DNA from: Methylobacterium tarhaniae
GTDB lineage: Bacteria > Pseudomonadota > Alphaproteobacteria > Rhizobiales > Beijerinckiaceae
DNA: 37,008 bases
Reading direction: 5' to 3'
Assembly: GCF_001043955.1 (NCBI RefSeq)
Contig: NZ_LABZ01000194.1
Coordinates: 1 to 37,008 of the forward strand
Position numbers and translations under genes: made by a program
Notes under the pieces: model-generated
What the model was told of the DNA's origin: nothing
Database searches by the model: none
What the model saw: only the letters and a program-made list of their open reading frames with translations
Shown: positions 15,908 to 24,920 of the stretch, piece after piece
Position numbering within the stretch: position 1 is the stretch's first letter
Layout of the letters: each line of letters starts with the position of its first letter

Positions 15908-16048
15908 CGTCATCCCGGGGCCGCGCGGCGGAACCCGCGCTCCATGACCGCTGACGTTGCTGGTTGAAGCGGAACGCATTCCGCCCGGTTCTGCTTCGTC
16001 AGCGGTTATGGATCCGGGTTCTCGCCTTCGGCAGGTCCCGGGATGACG
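15908..16048. repeat. Large palindromic intergenic repeat, 141 bp
   Basis: CGTCATCCCGGG (15908-15919) and CCCGGGATGACG (16037-16048) are perfect inverted ends. Inner arms continue the palindrome: ACCGCTGACG pairs with CGTCAGCGGT, and GAAGCGGAAC with GTTCTGCTTC around the centre. The RNA would fold into one long, bulged hairpin. Ends reading GTCATCCCGGG are typical of palindromic repeat families in Rhizobiales intergenic regions. It separates the murU-like gene from the GNAT gene and could attenuate transcription between them. Confidence 0.75.
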
Positions 16049-16079
16049 TTCAGGGACGTCGAGAGAGGGCTGGTTCGAC

Positions 16080-16610
16080 TTGGCCACGTCAATCAAGCGC
16101 ACACGGATCCGCATGCCCCCCGGCTTCTCGATCGGCCCGCTCGACGACCTCACCGCGGTGCTGGCGCTCAACACCGCCCACGCCGCCGAGACCTCGCTGC
16201 TCGACGAGGTCGCCCTGAGGGCGCTGATCGAGCAGGCCTTCCTGGCCGCAACCGTCACGGGGCCCGACGGCCTCGCCGCCTTCCTGATCGCCCTCGACCA
16301 GGACGCGACCTATGCCAGCCCGAACTTCCGCTGGTTCCAGGCCCGCTACCCGCGCTTCGTCTATGTCGACCGGATCGTCACGGCCCCGGCCTGGAGGGGC
16401 CGCGGGCTCGCCCGGGCGCTCTACGAGGACCTGTTCGCGCGAGCCCAGGCCGCCGGTCACGCGCGCATCGCCTGCGAGGTGAACCGCCTGCCGCCCAACC
16501 CCGGCTCCGACGCCTTCCACGCCGCCCTCGGCTTCTCCGAAGCCGGCACCGCCGCGATCCATGGCGGGTCCAAGACCGTCCGCTACCTCCTGCGCGAGGC
16601 CGCCCGGTGA
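16080..16610 (+). CDS. GNAT-family N-acetyltransferase
   Basis: This 176-residue protein has the GNAT fold that transfers acetyl from acetyl-CoA to an unknown amine. The region FVYVDRIVTAPAWRGRGLARALYEDL contains the acetyl-CoA pyrophosphate-binding motif (R-G-R-G-L-A). A C-terminal part follows with EVNRLPPNPGSDAFHAALGF, the usual last motif. Start choice is uncertain: TTG 16080 has GAGAGAGGG about ten bases upstream, while ATG 16113 (11 residues shorter) has no clear ribosome site. The stop overlaps the GTG of addB (GTGA), suggesting coupled translation, but no functional link to recombination is known to me. Confidence 0.85.
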   Translation: MATSIKRTRIRMPPGFSIGPLDDLTAVLALNTAHAAETSLLDEVALRALIEQAFLAATVTGPDGLAAFLIALDQDATYASPNFRWFQARYPRFVYVDRIVTAPAWRGRGLARALYEDLFARAQAAGHARIACEVNRLPPNPGSDAFHAALGFSEAGTAAIHGGSKTVRYLLREAAR

Positions 16611-19600
16611 GCCAAGGCCGCGTCTTCACCATCGCGCCGGGTTCGCGCTTCCTCGACACCTTGGCCGAGGCGCTGCTCTCCGGCCGTCTCGTCGGGGATC
16701 TGGCCGGCGGGCCGTTCGGGCTCGCCGCGGTCACCCTCTACCTGCCGACCCGCCGCGCCGCCCGGGCGCTCGCCGCCATCCTCGCCAGGGAATGCGGCCC
16801 GGCGGCGCTCCTGCCCCGCATGGTGCCCCTCGGCGAGGCCGACGAGGCGGAGCTCGACCTCCTCTCCGCCCCGCAGGCCGAGCGCCGCGACGACGTCCTG
16901 CGCCCGCCGATCCCCGCCCTGGAGCGCCGGCTGATCCTCGCGCGCCTCGTCCAGGCCTGGGCCGGCACGGTCGACCGCCAGCTCCTGCCCCTCGGTGACG
17001 AGGTGCCGTTCCGGGTGCCGTCCTCGCCGGCGGACGCGATCGGCCTCGCCGCCGACCTCGAAGGGCTGATGGATTCTCTCACCGTCGAGGGCCTGCCCTG
17101 GGAGGACATCGCGGGCGCCGTCGAGGCGGAGCATTCGCGCTACTTCTCCCTCACCCTCGACTTCGTGCGCATCGCCGCCGAGCATTGGCCGGCGATCCTG
17201 GCCGATCGCGGGGTCAGCGATCCGGTCCAGCGCGGCCGCGCCCTGGTGCTCGCGGAAGCCGCCCGCCTCACCCGCGAGCGCCCGGCCGACCCGGTGGTCG
17301 TCGCCGGCTCGACCGGCTCGGTCCCGGCCACCGCCCGGCTCATCACCGCCATCGCCGGCCTGCCCCGCGGTGCCGTGGTGCTGCCGGGCCTCGACCGCGA
17401 CCTCGATGCCGCCGGCTGGGCCGCGATCGATCCCGGCGGCGACGGCGAGGCGGCGGCCCACGCCCATCCGCAGGCGGTCCTGCATCGCCTGGTGGGCAAG
17501 GGCTTCCTCGCCCTCGACCGGGCCGAGATCATCCCCCTGGGCACCCCGACACCGGCCGCCGCGGCGCGGGCCGGGCTGATGTCGCAGGCCCTGCGCCCGG
17601 CCGAGACCACCGATGCCTGGGCCGACCTCGATCCGGCATTCCGACAAACCCTCGCCCGCGACGGGGCTGCCGGGATCCGGGTGGTCGAGGCCGCCGACGA
17701 GCGCGAGGAGGCCCTCGCCATCGCGGTGGCCCTGCGCGAGGCCCTGGAGCAGCCGGACCGTACCGCCGCCCTGATCACGCCGGACCGCGCCCTGGCGATC
17801 CGGGTCGCGGCCGAGCTCAGGCGCTGGGGCATCGTCGCCGACGATTCGGCGGGCGAGCCCCTGGCCCGCAGCCCGGCCGGGCGCCTGTCGCGGCTCGCCG
17901 CCGACGTCGCGGCGCTCGATGCCAAGCCCGAGCGGGTGCTGGCGCTCCTCGCCCATCCGCTGGTGCGCCTCGGGCTGACCCGGGCGGAGGTCGAGCGGGC
18001 GGCGAGCGCGCTGGAGATCGGCGTCTTGCGCGGCCCCGCCCCGGCCAAGGGATTCTCGGGCATCGAGCAGGCCCTGGCGCTCGCCCGGACCGAGGAGCGC
18101 CCGCACGATCCCCGTCCGCGGCGGCGCCTCGCCCCGGAGGATTGGGCGGCGGCGGAGGACGTGCTGCTGCGCCTCTCGGTCGCCTTCCGGGACTTCTTCG
18201 CCGACGAGGACGACGCGCCCGACGACCTCATCGCCATCGCCAGGAACCACCGCGCCGCCTGCGACCTCCTGATGGAGGGGGCCGAGGAGGACGAGGCGGA
18301 GCCCGACGCCTCCGTGGCGGTGCTCGACGCCCTGTTCGACGACATGGACATGGCGGAGCCCGGCCTGCTCGCCGGTCGCTTCTCCGACTACCCCGCCTTC
18401 TTCACCGCGCTCGCCCGGGAGCGGGTGGTGTCGCGCCGCAATGCCAGCCCGCATCCGCGGCTGCGCATCCTCGGCCTGCTGGAGGCGCGGCTCCTCTCCG
18501 TCGACCGGGTGGTGCTCGGCGGCCTCGACGAGGGGGTCTGGCCGCCCAAGGCCGAGACCGACGCCTTCCTCAACCGGCCGATGCGCGGCCGGGTCGGCTT
18601 AGCCCCGCCGGAGCGGCGCCTGGGCCAGACCGCGCACGACTTCGTCCAGGCGCTCGGCTGCCCCGACGCGATCATCACCCGGGCGCATAAGCGCGAGGGC
18701 GCGCCGACCGTGCCGTCGCGCTTCCTCCAGCGCCTGCGCGCCTTCGCGGGCGAGGACGCCTGGAAGGGGCTGGTGACGGAGGGGCAGCATTTCCGGTCGC
18801 TCGCCGCCGCGATCGATGCCGGAACCGCCCCCTTGCCGCCGCGCCTGCGCCGCCCGGCACCCCGGCCCGACCCGGCCCTCTTCCCGCGCTCGCTCAGCGT
18901 CACCGAGATCGAGACCCTGGTGCGCGATCCCTACGGGATCTTCGCCCGCCACGTGCTCGGCCTCGACGCGCTCGAGCCGGTGGCGGTGCAGCCGAGCGCC
19001 AGCGACCGCGGCACCATCGTGCACGCGGTGCTCGGCGGCTTCGCGGAGCGCTTCCCGGAGGGCCTGCCCGCCCTCGACGAGGCCGACCAGGTTCTCTACG
19101 CGCTGGCCGCCGACGCCTTCGCGCCGATCTCCGACGCCTATCCGGAACTCTACGCCGAATGGTGGCCGCGCTTCGTGCGCCTGGCCGAAGCCTTCCTCGC
19201 CTGGGAGGCCGAGCGCCGTCCCGGCCTTCGCCGCGTCCACGCGGAAGCCGGCGGGCGCTGGACTCTCGACGTCCCGGGCGGCCACGTCCTGACGCTCCGT
19301 GCCCGCGCCGACCGGATCGAGACCCGCCGCGACGGCGGGCACACCATCATCGACTTCAAGACCGGCCAGCCGCCGAGCGCCCGCGAGGTCTTCGCCGGCT
19401 TCTCGCCCCAACTGACGCTGGAGGCCGCGATGCTGCGCGCCGGCGCCTTCAAGGGCCTGAAGCCCGCCGCCGAGACGCCGGACCTCCTCTACATCCGCGC
19501 CGGCGGCGGCAAGACGCCGCTCGACCCCGCGCCGCTCAAGCCCCCGCGGGGCGACGGACGCACGCTCCCCGAGCTGGTCGACGCCCATGTCGCGGGCCTG

Positions 19601-19738
19601 CGCCAGCTCGTCGGGGCGTTCATGGCCGGGGAGGCCTCCTACCTGTCCCGGCCCTACCCGAAATACGCCAAGGCCTACTCGGATTACGACCACCTGGCGC
19701 GGGTCAGGGAGTGGTCTCTGGTCGAGGGAGAGGAATGA
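16607..19738 (+). CDS. addB: Double-strand break repair protein AddB
   Basis: AddB is the second nuclease/helicase-like subunit of AddAB, the alphaproteobacterial counterpart of RecBCD, which resects broken DNA ends for RecA. The 1043-residue product starts at GTG 16607, overlapping the preceding stop. The N-terminal helicase-like region includes LYLPTRRAARALAAIL and, further on, VVVAGSTGSVPATARLI. The middle has LLEARLLSVDRVVLGGLDEGVWPP and the helicase-like TAHDFVQALG. The C-terminal RecB-type nuclease domain carries HTIIDFKTGQPPSAREV with the catalytic D-x-K, followed by a conserved Gln-Leu-Thr-Leu-Glu helix. Length and layout fit AddB. addA follows after 138 bp. Confidence 0.94.
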   Translation: MSQGRVFTIAPGSRFLDTLAEALLSGRLVGDLAGGPFGLAAVTLYLPTRRAARALAAILARECGPAALLPRMVPLGEADEAELDLLSAPQAERRDDVLRPPIPALERRLILARLVQAWAGTVDRQLLPLGDEVPFRVPSSPADAIGLAADLEGLMDSLTVEGLPWEDIAGAVEAEHSRYFSLTLDFVRIAAEHWPAILADRGVSDPVQRGRALVLAEAARLTRERPADPVVVAGSTGSVPATARLITAIAGLPRGAVVLPGLDRDLDAAGWAAIDPGGDGEAAAHAHPQAVLHRLVGKGFLALDRAEIIPLGTPTPAAAARAGLMSQALRPAETTDAWADLDPAFRQTLARDGAAGIRVVEAADEREEALAIAVALREALEQPDRTAALITPDRALAIRVAAELRRWGIVADDSAGEPLARSPAGRLSRLAADVAALDAKPERVLALLAHPLVRLGLTRAEVERAASALEIGVLRGPAPAKGFSGIEQALALARTEERPHDPRPRRRLAPEDWAAAEDVLLRLSVAFRDFFADEDDAPDDLIAIARNHRAACDLLMEGAEEDEAEPDASVAVLDALFDDMDMAEPGLLAGRFSDYPAFFTALARERVVSRRNASPHPRLRILGLLEARLLSVDRVVLGGLDEGVWPPKAETDAFLNRPMRGRVGLAPPERRLGQTAHDFVQALGCPDAIITRAHKREGAPTVPSRFLQRLRAFAGEDAWKGLVTEGQHFRSLAAAIDAGTAPLPPRLRRPAPRPDPALFPRSLSVTEIETLVRDPYGIFARHVLGLDALEPVAVQPSASDRGTIVHAVLGGFAERFPEGLPALDEADQVLYALAADAFAPISDAYPELYAEWWPRFVRLAEAFLAWEAERRPGLRRVHAEAGGRWTLDVPGGHVLTLRARADRIETRRDGGHTIIDFKTGQPPSAREVFAGFSPQLTLEAAMLRAGAFKGLKPAAETPDLLYIRAGGGKTPLDPAPLKPPRGDGRTLPELVDAHVAGLRQLVGAFMAGEASYLSRPYPKYAKAYSDYDHLARVREWSLVEGEE

Positions 19739-19876
19739 GGGGGGCTTGTTAGTCCCAGTGCCCCCAAAGCCACGCTTTCCGAAATCCCTGTGCATCGCCT
19801 CCCGATCCCGCTTGAGGCAACGCCCTGTTGAGTGCGAGCGCGGCAGCATGGCCGTGTGGTCTCGGCGGGAGTGCGG

Positions 19877-22800
19877 ATGGGTATCGAGGGCTTCGTCGTC
19901 GACGGGCTGACGCAGGCGGCGCAGCGCCGGGCCGCGGATCCGCGGGCCTCGGCCTGGGTGTCGGCCAATGCGGGGGCGGGCAAGACCAAGGTGCTCACCG
20001 ACCGGGTGGTGCGCCTGCTGCTGCACGGTGCGGCCCCGGCCAAGATCCTCTGCCTCACCTTCACCAAGGCGGCCGCCGCCAACATGGCGATCCGGGTGTT
20101 CGAGCGCCTCGGCCGCTGGGTGACCCTCGACGAGGCGGCGTTGCGCGCGGAGCTGACGGTGCTGGAGGGCGAGGCGCCGGACGGCGCCACCCTGCGGCGG
20201 GCGCGGCGCCTGTTCGCGCGGGCGGTCGAGACGCCGGGCGGGCTCAAGATCGAGACCCTGCACGCGCTCTGCGAGCGGCTGCTGCACCTCGTGCCGTTCG
20301 AGGCCAACGTGCCGGCCCGCTTCGTGGTGCTGGACGAAGCCCAGACCCGGGAGGCGATCGACCGCACCATCGACAACGTGCTGGCCGACGCGGTCGATGC
20401 GCGCCATCAGGAGCTCGCAACGGCGCTGGCCCTCGTCGCCCCCGAGGCGGCGGGCGAGGCCCTGCGCCGGGCGATGACGGCGGCGGTGCAGAATCGCGGC
20501 CTGATCGGCCATCCGGACGGGCTGCCGGCCCGCCTCGCCGCCTTGCGCGACGCGCTGGGACTTGCCCCCGACGAGACCCTGGCGGCGATCGAGGCCCGGA
20601 TGCTCGAAGGCGGGCCGGACCTCGCCGGCCTGATCGAGGCCCTGCGCACGGGCAAGGCCAACGACGAGAAGCGCGCCGACGCGCTGGCGCTCGCGGCCAC
20701 CGCCACCGGACCGGCCCGGCTGACGCTCACCCTCGCGGCCTTCTTCAAGGACGAAGGCGAGGGCGACCCCTACGCCGCCTCCTCGCTCGGCACCAAGGCG
20801 GTGCCGGCGGCGGCCAAGGAGGCGCTGCTGGCCGAGCAGGCCCGGCTCGGCGCCTTGCGCGACCGCCTGAAGGCCGCCCGGGCCTATACCCGCACCGAGG
20901 CGCTGTTCACCCTGGCGGCCGAGATCCATCGCCGGATGGAGGCGCAGAAGGCGCGCCTCGGCGCCCTCGATTTCGACGACCTGATCCACAAGACGCTGGA
21001 CCTGCTGACGCGGGTCGATTCGGCCTGGGTGCTGTACAAGCTCGACCGCGGCGTCGACCACGTTCTGATCGACGAGGCGCAGGACACCAACCCGCAGCAA
21101 TGGGAGATCCTGCGCCGGATCACCGAGGATTTCTGTGCAGGCGAAGGGGCCCGCGAGGCGGGGAACGGGCTCGCCCGCACCCGCTTCGCCGTCGGCGACC
21201 CCAAGCAGTCGATCTACAGCTTCCAAGGAGCCGCGCCGGAGGAATTCGAGACCACGCGGCGGGCCTGGCGGCGGGAATCGGAAGGGGCGGGGTTACCCTT
21301 CGCCGATGTCGGCCTCACCCTGTCCTTCCGCTCGGCGATCGGGGTTTTGCGGGCGGTCGACGCCACCTTCGCGATCGGGGACCATTATCGCGGCCTGTCC
21401 TTCGGCGACACGGCGGTCGGCACGGTGCATTCCACCGCCCGGGTGCGGGCGCCGGGCCAGATCGAGCTGTGGCCGGTCGAGCGGCCGAGCGCCGAGGAGG
21501 AGCCCGATGCCTGGACCCACCCGGTCGACGCGATCGAGGCCGGGGCGCCGGCCCTGGTGGCCGCCCGCCGGGTCGCGAAGGCCGTGCGGCTCTGGACCAC
21601 GCAAGGCGACGAATCCGGCCGGGTCTGGCGTCCCGGCGAGGTGTTGATCCTGGTGCGCAAGCGCTCGGCGGCCTTCGAGGGCGTGATCCGGGCGCTCAAG
21701 GCCGAGGGCGTCCCGGTGGCCGGCCAGGACCGCCTCGACATCGCCGCCCATATCGCGGTCCTCGACCTCGTGGCCGCCGGCCGCGCCGCCCTGCTGCCGC
21801 AGGACGACCTGACGCTGGCGACCGCCCTCAAGACGCCGCTCGTCGGCCTCACCGACGAAGACCTCGTCGGCATCGCGGCGGGCCGCGACCCGGCCGAGTC
21901 CCTGGTCGCGGCGCTGCGCCGCCGGGCGCAAGCCGGCGATTCGGCGGCGATGCGCGGCGTCGCGGCCCTCGACGGCTGGGCGGCGCTCGCCCGGGCGCAT
22001 GGGCCGTTCGGCTTCTACGCCGAGCTTCTCGGGCCGCTGGGGGGCCGGGCGCTGCTGGTCCAGCGCCTCGGCGGCGAGGCAGGCGACGCCATCGACGTCT
22101 TCCTCACCGCCGCCGCCCAGGCCGAGGCCGGGCCGGACGCCCCCTCGCTCACCGGCTTCCTGTCCCGCTACGCCCCGAGCGGCGGGCGCGATGCCGGCGG
22201 CCACACGGTGAAGCGCGACCTCGACTCCGCCCGCGACGAGGTGGGGGTGATGACGGTGCACGGTGCCAAGGGCCTGGAGGCGCCGCTGGTCCTGGTGCTC
22301 GACGGCTGCGACGCGCTCGGCCGCGACCCGGCCCTGATCCCGATGCGGCTGAAGGACGGCAGCACCGTGCCGGTCTGGTCGAGCGCCAAGGCCCATGACA
22401 GCCCGGCGATCACCGCCGCCCGTGACGCGCTCCACGCCAAGGCCGGGGAGGAGCATAACCGCCTGCTCTACGTCGCCATGACCCGGGCCAAGGACCGGCT
22501 GGTGATCGCGCCCTATGCCGGCAACGACAAGGAGACCCCGGCCGAGGCCTGGTGCGAGATGATCCGGCGCGGTCTCGTCGCCGCTTTCGGCGGCGTCGAG
22601 GTGGCGGAGATGCCCTATGGCCCGGCGGAGAGCTGGCGCGAGGGCGCCGCCCTCCCGGAGCCGCCCGCCACCACCGTGCCGGTGCCCGAGCCCGAGGCCG
22701 TGCCGGACTGGCTCCACCGCCCGGTCGCGATCGAGGCCGAGCCGCTGCCGCCCCTGCGCCCCTCGGGCTTAGGTGCCGCCGACGAGCCGCGCCGCTCGGA

Positions 22801-23332
22801 TGCCCGGTCCAGCGACCCGGCGGCGCGCCGCCGCGGCGTCCTGGTCCATTCCCTGCTGGAGCACCTGCCGGGTCTCGTGCCCGAGCGCCGGCCGGCCGCC
22901 GCGGAGGCCTTCGTGGCCGCCCGCGCGCCCGGCCTCGATGCGGGCAGGCGGGCCGCCATCGCCGCGGAGGCCCTGCGGCTCCTCGACGATCCCGACCTCG
23001 CGGTGTTGTTCGGGCCCGCGGCCCAGGCCGAGGTGACGCTCGCCGGCAGCATCGTGGTCGGGGGAGTTCTGCGCCCGGTGCATGGCCGGGTCGACCGCAT
23101 CGCCGTGACGGAGGAGGCGGTCTGGCTCGTCGATTTCAAGACCGGCCGCCCGCCCGCGGAGGGCGCGCCGACGCCCCGGGGCCAGGCGGCGCAGGTCGCG
23201 CTCTATGCGCGCCTCCTGGCGACGATCTATCCGGGCCGCGCGCTCCACCCGCTCCTGGCCTGGACCGCCGGCCCGGTCCTGCGCCGCCTCACCCCGGAGG
23301 ACTGCGCTGCCGCCCTCGACACGCTGGCGTGA
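19877..23332 (+). CDS. addA: Double-strand break repair helicase AddA
   Basis: AddA is the UvrD-type 3'-5' helicase and nuclease subunit of AddAB. The 1151-residue product has Walker A SANAGAGKTKVLTDRVVRLL near the N-terminus, motif Ia CLTFTKAAAANMA, Walker B LIDEAQDTNPQQWEIL and motif III VGDPKQSIYSFQGA. Motifs V and VI are VMTVHGAKGLEAPLV and LLYVAMTRAKDRLV. The C-terminal nuclease domain has WLVDFKTGRPPAEG. ATG 19877 has GGGAG five bases upstream; GTG 19832 would add 15 residues without family character. It runs in the same direction as addB. Confidence 0.96.
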   Translation: MGIEGFVVDGLTQAAQRRAADPRASAWVSANAGAGKTKVLTDRVVRLLLHGAAPAKILCLTFTKAAAANMAIRVFERLGRWVTLDEAALRAELTVLEGEAPDGATLRRARRLFARAVETPGGLKIETLHALCERLLHLVPFEANVPARFVVLDEAQTREAIDRTIDNVLADAVDARHQELATALALVAPEAAGEALRRAMTAAVQNRGLIGHPDGLPARLAALRDALGLAPDETLAAIEARMLEGGPDLAGLIEALRTGKANDEKRADALALAATATGPARLTLTLAAFFKDEGEGDPYAASSLGTKAVPAAAKEALLAEQARLGALRDRLKAARAYTRTEALFTLAAEIHRRMEAQKARLGALDFDDLIHKTLDLLTRVDSAWVLYKLDRGVDHVLIDEAQDTNPQQWEILRRITEDFCAGEGAREAGNGLARTRFAVGDPKQSIYSFQGAAPEEFETTRRAWRRESEGAGLPFADVGLTLSFRSAIGVLRAVDATFAIGDHYRGLSFGDTAVGTVHSTARVRAPGQIELWPVERPSAEEEPDAWTHPVDAIEAGAPALVAARRVAKAVRLWTTQGDESGRVWRPGEVLILVRKRSAAFEGVIRALKAEGVPVAGQDRLDIAAHIAVLDLVAAGRAALLPQDDLTLATALKTPLVGLTDEDLVGIAAGRDPAESLVAALRRRAQAGDSAAMRGVAALDGWAALARAHGPFGFYAELLGPLGGRALLVQRLGGEAGDAIDVFLTAAAQAEAGPDAPSLTGFLSRYAPSGGRDAGGHTVKRDLDSARDEVGVMTVHGAKGLEAPLVLVLDGCDALGRDPALIPMRLKDGSTVPVWSSAKAHDSPAITAARDALHAKAGEEHNRLLYVAMTRAKDRLVIAPYAGNDKETPAEAWCEMIRRGLVAAFGGVEVAEMPYGPAESWREGAALPEPPATTVPVPEPEAVPDWLHRPVAIEAEPLPPLRPSGLGAADEPRRSDARSSDPAARRRGVLVHSLLEHLPGLVPERRPAAAEAFVAARAPGLDAGRRAAIAAEALRLLDDPDLAVLFGPAAQAEVTLAGSIVVGGVLRPVHGRVDRIAVTEEAVWLVDFKTGRPPAEGAPTPRGQAAQVALYARLLATIYPGRALHPLLAWTAGPVLRRLTPEDCAAALDTLA

Positions 23333-23473
23333 GCGACTGTGCGCCGGCACACGGGCAGAGCGGGGATGGCTTGGCCGTTGCGCTTGATCGGTGCCCGCCC
23401 GGTTCTTACCTTCACCCTCACGCGGGCCGGTCCGCAGCGTTGGCCGGCTTCTTGACCGAAAAGGATGAGTGCG

Positions 23474-23794
23474 ATGGCGACCGTGAAGGTGACCGACGCG
23501 AGCTTCGAGCAGGACGTTCTGCAATCGGCGGAGCCCGTCGTGGTCGATTTCTGGGCCGAGTGGTGCGGCCCCTGCCGTGCGATCGGCCCGGCGCTGGAGG
23601 AGATCTCCAGTGAGATGAACGGCCGGGTGAAGATCGCCAAGGTCAACGTGGACGAGAACCCCGAGATCTCGGCCAAGTACGGCATCCGCTCGATCCCGAC
23701 CCTGATGCTGTTCAAGGGCGGCGAGCTCGCCGGGCAGAAGGTCGGCGCCGCCCCGAAGGGCGACCTGTTCCGCTGGATCCAGGCCAGCGCCTGA
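23474..23794 (+). CDS. trxA: Thioredoxin 1
   Basis: This small cytoplasmic disulfide reductase of 106 residues has the active site WCGPC (Cys31, Cys34) within VVVDFWAEWCGPCRAIGP. The cis-Pro segment SIPTLMLFKGGE follows. ATG 23474 is preferred to ATG 23465 because AAGGA lies eight bases before the former but too close to the latter. It follows addA by 141 bp and is closed by a strong terminator. Placement of trxA after addA is common in alphaproteobacteria. Confidence 0.97.
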   Translation: MATVKVTDASFEQDVLQSAEPVVVDFWAEWCGPCRAIGPALEEISSEMNGRVKIAKVNVDENPEISAKYGIRSIPTLMLFKGGELAGQKVGAAPKGDLFRWIQASA

Positions 23795-23820
23795 CCGCAC
23801 CAGCAGAGACGACGACGGTG

Positions 23821-23850
23821 AGCCCGGCCCGTGAGGCCGGGCTTTCTTGT
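23821..23850 (+). terminator. Intrinsic terminator after trxA
   Basis: AGCCCGGCC (23821-23829) pairs perfectly with GGCCGGGCT (23835-23843) around a five-base loop, followed by TTCTTGT. The stem is nearly the same as that of the ahcY terminator. Confidence 0.85.
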
Positions 23851-23953
23851 CTGGGGCAAGATTGTCCGTTGATCGGTCCGTAGACCGACAAGGCGCGGGA
23901 TCCCGTTTCCCGTGTGGGAGAGGGGAGAGGCGCTCTCTTTTCACTCGAACGGG

Positions 23954-24319
23954 TCACCCCCGCCGCAGCAGCGGCCGCGCGCTGCCCGGCCCATAGGCCA
24001 CCCAGATCGCATCGCAAGCCGCGCGCCGGTCGCGCCGCAGCCGGGCGTCGAGGTCGTCGAGGGCGGCCTGGAGGCGGACGGAGCGGGTCTTCTGGAAGAA
24101 GTCGGCGTGGTTGAGCTGCGCCTGCGACGAGAAGGCCCGGAAATGCTCGGCATCGATCCGGACGCCGTCGCAGCGGCGGCTGGCGAGGTCGGCCTCGATC
24201 CCGGAGAGCAGGACCGGATCCTGCGGCGTCGCCTGTTCCCGATGCGGCTGGGCCGTCAGGCCGAAGGCGATCCAGGCGATCACGGCGAGGGATGACCGGA
24301 GAATCATGGACGGGCTCAT
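23954..24319 (-). CDS. Small exported protein of unknown function
   Basis: From ATG 24319 the product is 121 residues. It begins with a Sec-type signal peptide (MSPSMILRSSLAVIAWIAFG, cleavage probably near LTAQP). The mature part is charged, with an Arg-rich helix (LQAALDDLDARLRRDRR), and two cysteines (in RRCDG and AACDAIWVAYGP) that could form a periplasmic disulfide. ATG 24307 is an alternative start. The frame stays open upstream to 24391 but without a plausible signal. I do not recognise a family. It lies 100 bp downstream of another minus-strand orphan gene, perhaps in one transcript, and convergent to trxA. Confidence 0.6.
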   Translation of the reverse strand: MSPSMILRSSLAVIAWIAFGLTAQPHREQATPQDPVLLSGIEADLASRRCDGVRIDAEHFRAFSSQAQLNHADFFQKTRSVRLQAALDDLDARLRRDRRAACDAIWVAYGPGSARPLLRRG

Positions 24320-24419
24320 GACGCGCGGATGACGAGTCTGCCCCGAGAACCGGCGATCAAAATCCCGGTTCCTGCCCCCGCGCCCCGCCATGTGCGCCGG
24401 CGCACGCCGGCTGTCGCCG

Positions 24420-24761
24420 TCAGGCCGGGTCGCGCTCGATCCAGGACGGGTCCATCGCCGACATGTCCTCGTCGAAGGGCGGCGGTGCCGATGCCTCGCC
24501 CCGGATCAGGGTCTCGGCCTCGTCATGGTCGACGTCGCGCATCTGCTCGGCCAGCAGCGCGAGGTAGCTCGCCGCGGCCGCGGTGCCGAACAACTCGGCG
24601 AAGCGGGCATGGGCCACGGCCGTCATGGTCTCGACGACCGCTTCGGGCGGGCTGCCGGCCCCGACGGCGTTGTCGAACACCGCCCGCCAGGCGCGGGACA
24701 GGCGCTCGCGCAACTCGAAGGTGTCGTCCAATGTCTCGCCAGGGTCGGAGCTCTCGTCCAC
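24420..24761 (-). CDS. Small acidic helical protein of unknown function
   Basis: GTG 24761 opens a 113-residue protein behind a strong ribosome site. The N-terminal two thirds is predicted all-helical (ETLDDTFELRERLSRAW, then ALLAEQMRDVDHDEAETLI), and the last 30 residues are acidic and Pro-rich (PPPFDEDMSAMDPSWIERD). There is no signal peptide or membrane segment. The frame continues upstream to 25433, but that part is antisense to the glutathione S-transferase gene and is rejected. It is divergent from that gene across 159 bp. I recognise no family and infer no function. Confidence 0.65.
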   Translation of the reverse strand: MDESSDPGETLDDTFELRERLSRAWRAVFDNAVGAGSPPEAVVETMTAVAHARFAELFGTAAAASYLALLAEQMRDVDHDEAETLIRGEASAPPPFDEDMSAMDPSWIERDPA

Positions 24762-24767
24762 GGTCGG

Positions 24768-24774
24768 CCTCTCC
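24768..24774 (-). promoter_or_regulatory. Shine-Dalgarno site fixing a GTG start
   Basis: GGAGAGG on the minus strand sits six bases before GTG 24761. It separates the true 113-residue gene from a much longer open frame that overlaps the opposite-strand gene. Confidence 0.7.
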
Positions 24775-24920
24775 GGGCCGGGAACGGCCTGTCGCGAGTA
24801 TGGGCCGGGAGGCCCGCGGTTTCCAGGCGGCGAGGGGTGCCATCCGGGCGCGTCCGGTGCAATACCGCGGCCGGCGGTCCTGATGGGGCCGTCCGGACAC
24901 CGCAGAGACGTGAGAGCCCG

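Noticed and set aside
15964..16218. 84-codon plus-strand frame
   Set aside because: Its N-terminus is a translation of the 141-bp palindromic repeat and the rest is the GNAT gene in another frame.
18599..21226. 875-codon minus-strand frame across the addB-addA junction
   Set aside because: Spans two real genes in antisense and has no protein-like motifs.
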